NCBI RefSeq assembly: GCF_000269985.1
Contig: NC_016109.1
Span: forward strand, 1,736,001-1,800,000
Direction: 5' to 3'
Source of the DNA: Kitasatospora setae KM-6054
GTDB taxonomy: Bacteria > Actinomycetota > Actinomycetes > Streptomycetales > Streptomycetaceae
Length of the DNA: 64,000 bases
The notes beneath the pieces are model-generated. The model searched no databases and was not told the origin of the DNA. It was given only the letters and a program-made list of their open reading frames with translations. A program made the position numbers and the translations under genes. Position 1 is the first letter of the stretch. Every line of letters starts with the position of its first letter. Shown here piece by piece: positions 16,984-27,951 of this stretch.

Positions 16984-18636
16984 ATGTCCCAGGTCTCCCC
17001 GCCGCCCGCCCTCCGGCGGCGCAGCATCCTCAAGGGCGCCCTCACCGGCGCCGCCGTGCTGTCCGTGGGTGCGCTGCTGGAAGCCTGCGGGGCGCAGCCC
17101 TCCCGGGGCGACCGGGCGGCGGACGGCGGCGGGCAGGCCGCGGCGGGCCGGGACACCGGCAAGGAGATCCCGCTGCTGCGGGTCTCGCTGCCGGGCTCGC
17201 TCTCCAACCTGTACCCCGGGCAGGAGTCCGGGATCCTCAACTACTACGCGGCCACCGTCGCGATGGAGGGCCTGGTCGGCGTGGACGGCGACGGCCGGCT
17301 CGTCCCGGCGCTGGCCTCCGCCGTGACGAAGACCGACGACCGGACGCACGTCTACACGCTGCGCGAGGGCGCCCGCTTCCACGACGGCAGCCCGGTCACC
17401 GTCGAGGACGTCCTGCACTCCGTCACGATGGCGGCGGACAGCACGGTCTCCCCCGGCACCGCGAGCTACTGGGCCGACCTGGAGTCCGCGCGGCAGACCG
17501 GCCCGAACGAGGTCACCCTGGTCAGCAAGAGCGGCTCGGTCGCCTTCGAGTGGCTGGCGACCGCCGCGCAGGCGCTCTGGATCGCCCCCAAGGCGTACTG
17601 GGAGAGCACCGGCGGGAAGATCGGCACCGCCGCGTCGCTGCTGACCGGCACCGGCCCGTACCAGGTCACCGAGTTCAAGCCGGACTCGCACCTCGAACTG
17701 ACCCGCAACCCGCACTGGTGGGGCACCGCGCCGAAGGTCGCCAAGCTCCGGATCGACTTCATCCCGGACGACAACACCCGGCGGCTGGCCTGGCAGTCCG
17801 GCGAGACGCACGCCTCGCTGAACGTGCCGCTGACCGCCGCCCGGCAGTGGGAGTCGATCGGCGGCACCCGGATCGTCTACACGCCCGACCGCTCGTACGC
17901 GGGCCTGACCTTCAACACCACCGTCGCGCCGTTCGACGACCCGCACGTGCGCAAGGCGGTCGCGCACGCGGTCGACCGGGCCGCGATCGTCAAGGAGGTG
18001 CTGCACGGGCACGGCCGGGTCGCCACCGCGCTCTCCACCCCCGAGCAGTTCGGCGGCCTGTGGACGCCGGAGCAGGCCGCGGCCAAGCTGGCGACCGTCC
18101 CGCAGTACGAGTACTCGCTGGAGAAGGCGAAGGCCGAACTGGCGCGGTCGAAGGTGCCGGGCGGGTTCACCGCCGACCTGTCATACCCGAGCAGCGGACC
18201 GCACCTGGGCACCGCCGCGCTGGCGTTCGCCGCCGAGCTGAAGAAGATCGGCGTCACGCTGAACGTCAAGGAGCTGCCGCTGGAGCAGTGGATCGCCGAG
18301 ATCAACTCCTTCCCCGGGCTGACCTTCTTCTGGTACTTCAACACCACCGGCGACCCGGGCGAGATCGTCTCCTGGCTGCTCGGCCCCGACAACCCGGCCA
18401 AGTACGCCAACCCGCAGGTCACCGACCTGGTCGGCCGGGCCGCGACGACCGGCGACCCGGCCGCCCGGGCCGAACTGCTGCTCCAGGCCCAGCAGGCGCA
18501 GGCCGCCGACGCCGCCTACGCGCCGCTCTGGTGGGGGCAGTCGGCGCTGGCGCTGCGCGACACCGTCGGCGTCACCGGCTACACCTCCTACACGATGGTG
18601 TCGCAGTGGCCCACCCGGATCCATGCGGCCGTCTGA
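16984..18636 (+). CDS. ABC transporter substrate-binding lipoprotein, peptide/nickel (family 5) type
   Basis: 550 residues from ATG 16984. The N-terminus has a twin-arginine signal with RRRSILKG (residues 11-18), a hydrophobic core and the lipobox LEAC with Cys35, so the protein is probably exported by Tat as a lipoprotein. The body is a family-5 extracellular binding protein: HDGSPVTVEDVLHSV, TGTGPYQVTEF, FDDPHVRKAVAHAVDR. It captures oligopeptides or a similar ligand outside the membrane. Its last 14 bp overlap the next gene. An in-frame ATG at 16942 would put 14 extra residues before the signal and is less likely. Confidence 0.9.
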   Translation: MSQVSPPPALRRRSILKGALTGAAVLSVGALLEACGAQPSRGDRAADGGGQAAAGRDTGKEIPLLRVSLPGSLSNLYPGQESGILNYYAATVAMEGLVGVDGDGRLVPALASAVTKTDDRTHVYTLREGARFHDGSPVTVEDVLHSVTMAADSTVSPGTASYWADLESARQTGPNEVTLVSKSGSVAFEWLATAAQALWIAPKAYWESTGGKIGTAASLLTGTGPYQVTEFKPDSHLELTRNPHWWGTAPKVAKLRIDFIPDDNTRRLAWQSGETHASLNVPLTAARQWESIGGTRIVYTPDRSYAGLTFNTTVAPFDDPHVRKAVAHAVDRAAIVKEVLHGHGRVATALSTPEQFGGLWTPEQAAAKLATVPQYEYSLEKAKAELARSKVPGGFTADLSYPSSGPHLGTAALAFAAELKKIGVTLNVKELPLEQWIAEINSFPGLTFFWYFNTTGDPGEIVSWLLGPDNPAKYANPQVTDLVGRAATTGDPAARAELLLQAQQAQAADAAYAPLWWGQSALALRDTVGVTGYTSYTMVSQWPTRIHAAV

Positions 18637-19681
18637 CCCCGGCGCGCCCGAAGCCCCCGCGCCCGAAGCGCCCGTGACAAAGCCCGAGCCGGCCGGGCCG
18701 GTGCAGGCGGCCGCGGGCGGGGCGCGCCCGCTGGCGGGTTTCGTGGCGCGGCGGCTCGGCACCGCCCTGCTGCTGCTGTTCCTGCTGTCGCTGCTGGTCT
18801 ACGGCCTGCTGTTCCTCGCCCCGGGGGACATCGCCCGCAACCTGCTGGGCACCCGGAACGCCACCCCGGAGGCGCTGGCCCAGGTCCGGGCCCAGTACCA
18901 CCTGGACGAACCGTTCCTGCGGCAGTACGGGCGCTGGCTGTCCGGCCTGCTCGGGGGCGACCTCGGCAGCTCCGTCCGGACCGGCGAGCCGGTGTCGTCC
19001 GTGCTCGGCGAGCGGCTCGGGCTGACCGCCGCGCTGTGCGGGCTGGCCTTCGGCCTGTCCGTGCTGCTCGGCGTCCCGGCCGGGGTGGCCGCCGCGCTGC
19101 GGCGCGGCCGACTGCTGGACCGGCTGCTGGTCGGCGGCTCGGTGGTCGGCGTGAGCGCGCCGGGCTTCGCGGTCGGCCTGCTGCTGCTGTACGTCTTCGG
19201 CGTCGGCCTGGAGTGGTTCCCGGTGTACGGCACCGGCACCGGCTTCCTGGACGGCCTGTGGCACCTGGCGCTGCCGTCCGTGGCGCTCGCGCTGGGCCTG
19301 GGCGCGTTCGTGGTCAAGCTGACCCGGGCCGCCGTGGTCCGCGAACTGGAGGAGGACTACGTGGTGTTCGCCCGCGGCCGCGGCCTCGGCGGGCGCCGGG
19401 TGCTCGGCGTCGTGCTGCGCAACGCGGCCGTGCCGATCGTCACCAGCCTGGGCCTGCTGGTCGCCTACCTGTTCGGCGGCACCGTCCTGGTGGAGACCAC
19501 CTTCGCGCTGCCCGGGCTCGGCTCGCTGCTGGAGTCCTCGGTGCTGTTCAAGGACTTCGCGGTGGTGCAGGCGCTGACCCTGGCGATCGCCCTGCTCGTC
19601 TCGCTGGTCACGCTGGCGGTGGACCTCGCCTACCTGGCGATCGACCCCCGGATGCGGGCCCGGGCGGTGGACGCCCGATGA
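18623..19681 (+). CDS. ABC transporter permease, DppB-like
   Basis: 352 residues; a Pro/Ala-rich N-terminus of about 40 residues, then six transmembrane helices. The family features are LLFLAPGDIARNLLG after the first helix and the EAA-type loop around YVVFARGRGLGGRRVLGVVLRNA. ATG 18623 lies inside the end of the binding-protein gene, and the stop overlaps the next ATG. Confidence 0.9.
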   Translation: MRPSDPGAPEAPAPEAPVTKPEPAGPVQAAAGGARPLAGFVARRLGTALLLLFLLSLLVYGLLFLAPGDIARNLLGTRNATPEALAQVRAQYHLDEPFLRQYGRWLSGLLGGDLGSSVRTGEPVSSVLGERLGLTAALCGLAFGLSVLLGVPAGVAAALRRGRLLDRLLVGGSVVGVSAPGFAVGLLLLYVFGVGLEWFPVYGTGTGFLDGLWHLALPSVALALGLGAFVVKLTRAAVVRELEEDYVVFARGRGLGGRRVLGVVLRNAAVPIVTSLGLLVAYLFGGTVLVETTFALPGLGSLLESSVLFKDFAVVQALTLAIALLVSLVTLAVDLAYLAIDPRMRARAVDAR

Positions 19682-20555
19682 CCGGCCGCCCCGCTCCGCC
19701 GCGCCCCGCTCCGCCGCGCCGCGCCCTGCCGCGCCTCGCCGCCCTGCGCCGCGCCCCGCTGACGGTGCTGCTGAGCGCGCTGTTCCTCGCCGTCGCGGTG
19801 CTCTGCGCGCTGGCCGGCCCGCTGCTCGCGCCGCACGCCCTCGACCAGGACCTCTACCTGGGCACGGTCGGCGCCGGCGTCGAGGGCCACCTGTCCGGCA
19901 CCGACGCGCTGGGCCGGGACGTCCTCTCGCTCGCCGTGCGCGGCGCCCGCTCGGCGCTGGTCGGGCCGGTCGTGGTGGCCGGCGGCTCGATGCTGGTCGG
20001 CCTGCTGCTCGGCACCCTGGCCGGGTTCCGCGGCGGCTGGCTGGACACCGTGGTGGGCCGGTACGCGGACCTGCTGCTGGCGCTGCCCGCCGTGCTGCTG
20101 GCGATGGTGGTGGTCGGGATGCTCGGCGGCGGCTACTGGGTGACGGTGCTGGTACTGGTCGTCCTCTTCTCGCCGACGGACGTCCGGCTGGTCCGGGCCG
20201 CGGTGATGGAGCAGGCCACCCGCCCGTACATCGAGTCGGCGCGGGTGCTGGGGATCCGGCCGGGCCGGATCATGCTGCGGCACGTGCTGCCGAACACCGC
20301 GCCGGTCGCGGTCGCCAACGCGCTGCTGAACACCGCGTTCGCGATGGTCGCGCTCTCCTCGCTCTCCTTCCTGGGCCTGGGCGTGGCGCCCGGCGCCGCC
20401 GACTGGGGGCGCCAACTGGCCGACGGCCAGCGGGTGATGGTCGACAACCCGCTCGCCCCGGTGCTGCCCGGCGTACTGATCATCCTGGCCGCGACCAGCG
20501 TCAACCTGCTCGGCGACTGGCTCGCCGAGCGCCTGGACCGGAAGGTGGCCGTCCG

Positions 20556-20559
<4 letters not shown>
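19678..20559 (+). CDS. ABC transporter permease, DppC-like
   Basis: 293 residues; a Pro/Arg-rich cytoplasmic N-terminus and about six helices. HLSGTDALGRDVLS after the first periplasmic segment and the coupling loop YIESARVLGIRPGRIMLRHVLPN are typical of DppC/OppC. ATG 19678 overlaps the previous stop (ATGA), and its own stop overlaps the ATPase start. Confidence 0.92.
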
Positions 20560-22412
<1,853 letters not shown>

Positions 22413-22450
22413 TCCTCCTCCCACTCCCCTAGCTACGGAGCCTGTTGACC

Positions 22451-23560
22451 GTGCCTGCCGCCGACCCGCTGATCGACGCGCTGCCCGTCCCCGCCGACGT
22501 GACCTCGGTCGCCGCCGGACTCGACGCCCTGCCCCCGGCCCTGCTGCGGCGGTGGAACCGGCACGGCGGGGTGCAGGTGGCGACCCTGTACACGGCCCGG
22601 CGGGACGGTGAACTGGTCGGCGCCGCCTTCGAGGTGCACCGCCCGCTGACCGCCTACCGCAAGATCGCGGACGTCTGGACGGCGGCCGCCGAGCCCGCCG
22701 AGCGGGCCGCGCTGACGGCGCGGCTGGTGGACGCGGTGGTCGCGCGGGCCTGGGCCGAGGGCGCCGTCTCGGTCAAGCGCGAGTTCGCCCCGGACGCCGA
22801 CGACACCGACTGGGAGCACTCGCTCGCGGCCGGCTGGCGGGCGCTGCCCGAGCCGCCGCGCTGGTCGGGGCCGGTGGCGGGCCCGTTCCACGCGGCGCCG
22901 CCGCGCGGCCAGGTGCTGCTGCGCGAGCCGTCCCCGGCCGAGCCCGGCGCGGTCCCGTACCTGCGGCAGACCACCGACTTCACCTGCGGCCCGGCCGCGC
23001 TCCAGATCGGCCTGGCCGCGCTGGGCCTGCGCGGGCGGCCGACCCGGGAGGCCGAGCTGCGGCTGTGGCGGCGGGCCACCACGGTCGGCGGCTGCGAGCC
23101 GGTCGGCCTGGCGCTGGCCGCGGCGGACGAGGGCGCCCGGGCCCGGGTGCTGCTCTCCACCGAGGAGCCGGTGCTGCTGGAGCTGTGCGTCAACGACGAG
23201 GAGCGCGACCTGCGGGCCTTCCTCCAGGACGGGTTCCGCCGCGAGGCCGCCGCACGCGGCCTGGACGTCCGCACCGAGGCGTTCTCGCTCGACACCCTGC
23301 GCACCGCGCTGGCCGGCGGCGCGGTCGCCCTGGTGCTGATCGAGCAGTTCGGCATGCACGACGAGAGCTGCCCGCACTGGATCACCGTCCACGGCACCGC
23401 GGGCCCCGACGTGTTCCTCGCCCACGACCCGTGGACGGACGCCAACTTCGGCGAGAGCTGGCTCGACGCCGTCGACCTCCCGCTCCCCGCCGCCACCCTG
23501 GACCGCCTCGCCTGGTACGGGACCCCGAGCTACCGCGGCCTGGTCCTGCTGGAGCCCTGA
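22451..23560 (+). CDS. C39-fold (DUF3335-like) peptidase with an N-terminal GNAT-like region, linked to the ABC importer
   Basis: About 369 residues from GTG 22451 (TTG 22445 is an alternative; GGAG is at 22437-22440). The first ~130 residues resemble a degenerate acetyltransferase-like domain. The second half has the C39-type active-site motif TTDFTCGPAALQ (Cys about residue 179) followed by SCPHWITVHG and AHDPW, giving a plausible Cys-His-Asp set (His about 309, Asp about 326). No signal peptide is visible, so the enzyme would be cytoplasmic. It follows the importer by 38 bp and could process imported peptides; that is inference. It could also lack protease activity. Confidence 0.8.
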   Translation: MPAADPLIDALPVPADVTSVAAGLDALPPALLRRWNRHGGVQVATLYTARRDGELVGAAFEVHRPLTAYRKIADVWTAAAEPAERAALTARLVDAVVARAWAEGAVSVKREFAPDADDTDWEHSLAAGWRALPEPPRWSGPVAGPFHAAPPRGQVLLREPSPAEPGAVPYLRQTTDFTCGPAALQIGLAALGLRGRPTREAELRLWRRATTVGGCEPVGLALAAADEGARARVLLSTEEPVLLELCVNDEERDLRAFLQDGFRREAAARGLDVRTEAFSLDTLRTALAGGAVALVLIEQFGMHDESCPHWITVHGTAGPDVFLAHDPWTDANFGESWLDAVDLPLPAATLDRLAWYGTPSYRGLVLLEP

Positions 23561-23570
23561 CGGCCGGTCA

Positions 23571-23602
23571 GGCGACCTGGGCGCCGGGCCGCCCAGGTCG
23601 CC
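23571..23602. terminator. Bidirectional terminator after the importer operon
   Basis: Perfect 12-bp inverted repeat GGCGACCTGGGC (23571-23582) and complement (23591-23602), 8-nt loop, between convergent genes. Confidence 0.85.
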
Positions 23603-23609
23603 CGAGCGG

Positions 23610-24155
23610 TCAGTCGGAGGGCATCGCGAGCAGCGTGATCAGCTCGACCGGGCCGTCCTCGGCCGCCCGGTAGCTGTGCTCGCCCTCGCCGGAGAAGCGG
23701 ACCGCCTGGCCCGCGCGCAGCGCCACCGAGCGCTGTTCCAGGGTCAGCACGACCGCGCCGGACAGCACGTAGGCGAACTCCTCGGAGCCGCGGCCGTGCG
23801 GGGCGCTGTCGTGGGTGCCGCCGGGGGGCAGCGCGGTCTCGTAGAGGGCGATCCGGCGGGCCTCGGTGCCGGCGAACAGCGTGCGCGAGGCTTCTTCGGC
23901 CGAGCGGGCGGAGAGCACCTGCGGTTCGAACAGCGGGGTGCGGATCAGGTCGGCGACCTCCAGGCCGAGCGCGGCGGCGACGGCGCCGAGCACCTCGATC
24001 GTCGGGTTGGCCGCGCTGTGCTCCAGTTGCGACAGCAGGCCCTTGCTCACGCCGGCCCGCTCCGCCAGGTCGCGCAGGCTCAGGCCGCGGACCAGCCGGG
24101 CGTGCTTCAGGTTCCCCGCGATTGCCGTTCGCAGCCGCGCCGTCGCTTCACTCAT
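23610..24155 (-). CDS. XRE-family regulator with C-terminal cupin domain
   Basis: 181 residues. HTH at about residues 12-66 (LSLRDLAERAGVSKGLLSQLEH), then a cupin domain with GSEEFAYVLSGAVVLTLE and GEGEHSYRA. This is the SutR/PuuR-like architecture of small-molecule-responsive repressors. ATG 24155 is preferred over the upstream ATG three codons earlier because AGGG lies upstream at suitable spacing. Target unknown; the nearest genes are the importer operon (convergent) and the flavin oxidoreductase. Confidence 0.88.
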   Translation of the reverse strand: MSEATARLRTAIAGNLKHARLVRGLSLRDLAERAGVSKGLLSQLEHSAANPTIEVLGAVAAALGLEVADLIRTPLFEPQVLSARSAEEASRTLFAGTEARRIALYETALPPGGTHDSAPHGRGSEEFAYVLSGAVVLTLEQRSVALRAGQAVRFSGEGEHSYRAAEDGPVELITLLAMPSD

Positions 24156-24194
24156 CGCAGGCACCCTAGCAAGCCCCGGCGGCCGGGCCGCGCG

Positions 24195-24234
24195 GACCGG
24201 CCCCCGAGCCTGTCAGCAGGTCCGGGGGCCGGTC
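24195..24234. terminator. Terminator after the flavin oxidoreductase gene
   Basis: Perfect 12-bp inverted repeat GACCGGCCCCCG (24195-24206) and complement (24223-24234), 16-nt loop, just past the end of the - strand oxidoreductase gene. Confidence 0.8.
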
Positions 24235-24268
24235 GGGGGGCGTTCGGAGCCGGTCGGGGCGGTGGCGG

Positions 24269-25363
24269 TCAGCCGCGCGGGCCGACCGCGAAGCCGTACT
24301 GGGCGGGCCAGTTGCGGGGCACGCCGAGTTCGCGGGCGGCGTGCAGCGGCCAGTACGGGTCGCGCAGCAGCTCGCGGCCGAGCATGACGGCGTCGGCGCG
24401 GCCGTCGGCGACGATCCGCTCGGCCTGGTCGGCGTCGGTGATCAGACCGACCGCGTTGACCGCGATGCCGGACTCGCGGCGGATGGTCTCGGCGAACGGC
24501 ACCTGGTAGCCGGGCTCGATGGTGATCTCGGCGTGCGGGACGTTGCCGCCGGTGGAGACGTCGACCAGGTCGACGCCGATCAGCTGCAGCTCCTTGGCCA
24601 GCAGGACGGACTCCTCGACCGTCCAACTGGGCTCCGCCGGGCGCCAGTCGGTGGCGGAGACCCGGAAGAACACCGGGAGTTCGGCCGGCCAGACGGCCCG
24701 CACCGCGGTGGCGACCTCGCGGGCCAGGCGGCTGCGGCCGGCGAAGTCGCCGCCGTAGCCGTCGGTGCGGTGGTTGGAGATCGGCGACAGGAACTGGTGC
24801 AGCAGGTAGCCGTGCGCGCCGTGCACCTCGACGACCTGGAACCCGGCGGCCAGCGCGCGGCGGGCGGCGGCGGCGAAGTCCTCGACCAGTTCGGCGATCT
24901 GCGCCTCGGTCAGCTCGGCGGGCACCTGCCGGTCCTCGTCGAACGGGATCGGGGACGGGCCGACGACCTGCCAGCCGCCCTGGTCGATCGGCAGCGGACC
25001 GCTGCCCGTGGCGGGGCTCTGGCTGGACGCCTTGCGGCCGGCGTGGGCGAGCTGGATCGCGGGCACCGCGCCGTGCTGGGCGATCAGCGCGGCGACCCGG
25101 GCGAGCTGCTCCTGCTGGCGGTCGTTCCACAGGCCGAGGTCCCACGGGGAGATCCGGCCGTCGGGGCGGACGCCGGTCGCCTCGACCATGACCAGTCCGG
25201 CGCCGCCGGCGGCCCGGGAACCGAGGTGGGCGAGGTGGAAGTCGGTGACGGCGCCGGTCTCGGGTCCTTCGGGGGCGGCCGAGTACATGCACATCGGGCT
25301 GAGCCAGATCCGGTTGGGGATGGTCAGCGAACGGAGGGTGATGGGCTCGAAGAGGGCGCTCAC
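24269..25363 (-). CDS. NADH:flavin oxidoreductase, old yellow enzyme (YqjM/NamA type)
   Basis: 364 residues from GTG 25363. N-terminal SPMCMYSA has the regulatory Cys (about residue 25) typical of the YqjM class. Substrate-binding residues appear in QLAHAGRKAS and VEVHGAHGYLLHQFLSP, and the FMN phosphate loop in GLITDADQ and MLGRELLRDPYW. FMN-dependent reduction of activated C=C bonds, often used to remove electrophilic enones. Divergent from an ArsR-type regulator. Confidence 0.92.
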   Translation of the reverse strand: MSALFEPITLRSLTIPNRIWLSPMCMYSAAPEGPETGAVTDFHLAHLGSRAAGGAGLVMVEATGVRPDGRISPWDLGLWNDRQQEQLARVAALIAQHGAVPAIQLAHAGRKASSQSPATGSGPLPIDQGGWQVVGPSPIPFDEDRQVPAELTEAQIAELVEDFAAAARRALAAGFQVVEVHGAHGYLLHQFLSPISNHRTDGYGGDFAGRSRLAREVATAVRAVWPAELPVFFRVSATDWRPAEPSWTVEESVLLAKELQLIGVDLVDVSTGGNVPHAEITIEPGYQVPFAETIRRESGIAVNAVGLITDADQAERIVADGRADAVMLGRELLRDPYWPLHAARELGVPRNWPAQYGFAVGPRG

Positions 25364-25426
25364 TGCTGCCCGTCCTTCCTGTGGTTCCGGACTCGGCTTC
25401 ACTGCGTCTTGCGGCCTTGCCGCGCT

Positions 25427-25480
25427 TCGTACGATACACACCGTACTACGAGAACTGTCAAACTACGAGAGATGTCGTAC
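25427..25480. promoter_or_regulatory. AT-richer operator/promoter region between the oxidoreductase and ArsR genes
   Basis: Contains the palindrome TCGTACGA (25427-25434) and a direct repeat CTACGAGA at 25446-25453 and 25463-25470, 17 bp apart. Probably bound by the adjacent ArsR-type regulator. Confidence 0.45.
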
Positions 25481-25489
25481 CATGGGCCC

Positions 25490-25897
25490 ATGGCCCACGA
25501 CGTGCCCCGCGACACGCCCCTCGACCACGACCCGAACTGCCCGGGACTGCTCCCCGAGCCCCCGGCGTCGGAGCTGCACCTGGTCGCCGTGCTGCACGCG
25601 CTCGCGGACCCGATGCGGCTGCGGATCGTCGCCGACCTCGCGGGCAGCGGCGGCAGCGAGCTGAACTGCCTGGCGTTCGACCTGCCGGTCACCAAGTCGA
25701 CGATGACGCACCACTTCCGGGTGCTGCGCGAGGCCGGGCTGATCCGCCAGCACCGGCGCGGCACCTCCAAGATGAACGCGCTGCGCGCGGACGACCTGGC
25801 CGCCCGCTTCCCCGGCCTGCTGGAGTCGGTGCTGGCCGCCGTCCCGTCCTGCGCGGCGCTCTCCCCCGCTGCCACCACCACCGCCGCCGAGCGCTGA
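25490..25897 (+). CDS. ArsR-family transcriptional regulator
   Basis: 135 residues from ATG 25490; ATG 25472 (six residues longer, next to GAGAG) is an alternative. Winged HTH centred on VTKSTMTHHFRVLREAGLIRQ (20 residues: VTKSTMTHHFRVLREAGLIR). No classic metal-binding CxC pair in the recognition helix. A cysteine lies near the N-terminus (Cys18), one in LNCLAF and one near the C-terminus, so thiol or electrophile sensing is possible. Divergent from the old yellow enzyme gene, which it probably represses. Confidence 0.88.
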   Translation: MAHDVPRDTPLDHDPNCPGLLPEPPASELHLVAVLHALADPMRLRIVADLAGSGGSELNCLAFDLPVTKSTMTHHFRVLREAGLIRQHRRGTSKMNALRADDLAARFPGLLESVLAAVPSCAALSPAATTTAAER

Positions 25898-26206
25898 GCA
25901 CCGAGAGCCGAGCACCGAACGCCGAGCGGGCGCCCGAAAGGGCCGCCGCCGGCTGCCCCGAAGGGCCGTTACCGGGTGCCCCGATCGTCACCCAGTGCCA
26001 CCTGACGATCCGTCAGGTCTCGGCGGAATCCCGCCAGAACGCCCGGCGAGCGCCCGCCACCCGCGCCCCGGAACCGCCGTGCCACTCTGCACGTCACCCG
26101 TCCCGGAGGCCACTCGCCCACCGTGGCGTCACCCTCGCCTGACACGGTCATGGCTGGTCACACCGCCTTCACCTGAGTTGCCCCGGTGTTCATCCTGCGT
26201 GGTCAT
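25898..26206. other. Intergenic region with one stem-loop
   Basis: No gene seen. A perfect inverted repeat ACCTGACG-ATC-CGTCAGGT lies at 26000-26018; it could be a weak terminator for the ArsR gene or an operator. The final 60 bp become AT-richer and lead into the promoter of the polysaccharide genes. Confidence 0.5.
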
Positions 26207-26220
26207 TTGGTCTATACCAA
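26207..26220. promoter_or_regulatory. DasR-responsive-element-like site upstream of the GT2 gene
   Basis: TTGGTCTATACCAA, an inverted repeat with the core TGGTCTA-ACCA of the DasR responsive element (dre; consensus near ACTGGTCTAGACCACT; 12 of 16 positions match by eye). A TAATCT -10-like hexamer follows at 26226-26231. HutC/GntR-type repressors other than DasR could use the same core. Confidence 0.55.
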
Positions 26221-26271
26221 TCAGGTAATCTGCTCGGCGACAGGTGTCAATGTCTGGCCGTGGGGGGCCCA

Positions 26272-27936
26272 ATGACTGCCAATCACCTTCCGTCACCACC
26301 ATCCGATCAGGAGCTCTATTGGTATTTCGGACCTCAGCGCCGCTGGGTCCCGCTGCTCTCCGCCCTCGCCTTCACGCTCAGCGCGGGCACCATGCTCAGC
26401 TTCTCGCTGCGCACCCCGGCCCTGTGGCCGTTCCTCGCCGTCCTGGGCGTCAACGCCGTCGCACTCGCGCTGACCTGCCTGAACGGACTGCGCCGCCGCC
26501 GCTACACCCGGCCCGGCCACGAACTGCTGGTCGCCGCCTGGCAGCCGGCCGCACCGCCGTCCGTCGACCTGTACCTGCCGACCTGCGGCGAACCGCTCGA
26601 CATCCTGGAGAACGCCTACCGCGCGGTCGCCCGGAGCGAGTACCCCGGACAGCTGGACGTCTGGGTGCTCGACGACGCCGACCGGCCCGAAGTCGCCTCG
26701 CTGGCAAAGGAGTTCGGCTATCACTACGTGGTCCGACCGAACCGCGGCGAGTTCAAGAAGGCCGGCAACCTCAACCACGCGCTGACCCTCGGCAGCGGCG
26801 AGTTCATCGCCATCCTGGACGCCGACTTCGCACCGCGCGCCGACATGCTGCGGCACCTGCTGCCGTACTTCGGCGACCCGAAGGTCGGCATCGTGCAGAG
26901 CCCGCAGTGCTTCGACACCGACGCCTCGATGGGCTGGGTGCAGCGCGCCGCCGGCTCCGCCCAGGAGTGGTTCTTCCGCTGGGTGCAGCCCAGCCGGGAC
27001 GCCTCCGACGCGGCCATCTGCTGCGGCTCCAACGCCGTCTACCGGCGCGCCGCGATCGACGCCGCCGGCGGCTTCGCCCGGCTCGACCACAGCGAGGACA
27101 TGTACACCGGCCTCGCCCTGCACCAGCAGGGCTACACCACCCGGTACGTGCCGGTGCTGGTCGCCAAGGGCACCTCGCCGGACTCCACCACCAGCTTCGT
27201 CAACCAGCAGTACCGCTGGACGATGGGCAACCTGCACCTGATCGGCGACCGGGCCGCCCGCAAGGCGATGACCTGGCGGATGCGCCGCTGCTTCGACGAG
27301 GGCATCGTCGGCTACCTGGCCGCCGCCGTCAACGTGCTCACCGCGCCGCTGCCGCCGCTGGTCATGCTGTTCGCCTTCCCCGGCGAGGTCCGCGCCTGGT
27401 ACGTGCTGCCGATGCTCTCGCTGCTCTGGCTGTGGCACGTGCTGCTGCCCCGGGTCAGCCGCACCCGCTGGCGCTCCGAAGTGCTGCGCGCCAACGTGCT
27501 GATGAGCTTCGCCGCCGCCACCGCCTACTGGCACACCGCCCGCGGCCGCAGCGCCGCCTGGGTGCCCACCGGCGTCGCCAAGCCCGGCCGCTCCGGCGGC
27601 ATGGCCCGCAAGGTGCTGGTCGCCTCACTGGTCTGGACGGCCGGCACGCTGGCCGCCACCGGCCTCGGCGTGGCCGTCGCGACCTACCTGCACGGCTGGA
27701 ACACCACCTGGGGCCTGGCCCTGTACCTGGCCGTGCAGCTGCACCTCGGGGTGCCGCTGATCCGCGACCTGTACGCCGAACTCCGGCCCAGCGCCACCGA
27801 GTCCACCGAATCCGGGGCCCGCCCGGCGATGCGGCCGCGGCGCTGGCCCGAGGCCCTCGCCGTCACGAGCACGCTCGCCCTGATCGCCCTGCTCGCCTCC
27901 GGCTGGGCGGCCCCGATGCTGCCCTGGCTGGGCTGA
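26272..27936 (+). CDS. Membrane glycosyltransferase 2, cellulose-synthase-like
   Basis: 554 residues. Two N-terminal transmembrane helices, a cytosolic GT2 catalytic domain, then four or more C-terminal helices. The processive-synthase motifs are all present: D in VLDDADRP (about 135), DxD in LDADF (183-185), the general base in DHSEDMYTG (about 273) and QQYRW (about 312-316), the QxxRW motif. It would polymerise a beta-glycan from UDP- or similar sugars and extrude it. No PilZ domain is visible, so there is no sign of cyclic-di-GMP control. ATG 26272 has a GGGGGG purine run just upstream. It is coupled (15-bp gap) to the acyltransferase-GH16 gene. Confidence 0.88.
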   Translation: MTANHLPSPPSDQELYWYFGPQRRWVPLLSALAFTLSAGTMLSFSLRTPALWPFLAVLGVNAVALALTCLNGLRRRRYTRPGHELLVAAWQPAAPPSVDLYLPTCGEPLDILENAYRAVARSEYPGQLDVWVLDDADRPEVASLAKEFGYHYVVRPNRGEFKKAGNLNHALTLGSGEFIAILDADFAPRADMLRHLLPYFGDPKVGIVQSPQCFDTDASMGWVQRAAGSAQEWFFRWVQPSRDASDAAICCGSNAVYRRAAIDAAGGFARLDHSEDMYTGLALHQQGYTTRYVPVLVAKGTSPDSTTSFVNQQYRWTMGNLHLIGDRAARKAMTWRMRRCFDEGIVGYLAAAVNVLTAPLPPLVMLFAFPGEVRAWYVLPMLSLLWLWHVLLPRVSRTRWRSEVLRANVLMSFAAATAYWHTARGRSAAWVPTGVAKPGRSGGMARKVLVASLVWTAGTLAATGLGVAVATYLHGWNTTWGLALYLAVQLHLGVPLIRDLYAELRPSATESTESGARPAMRPRRWPEALAVTSTLALIALLASGWAAPMLPWLG

Positions 27937-27951
27937 AAGGTCCACGCTCCC

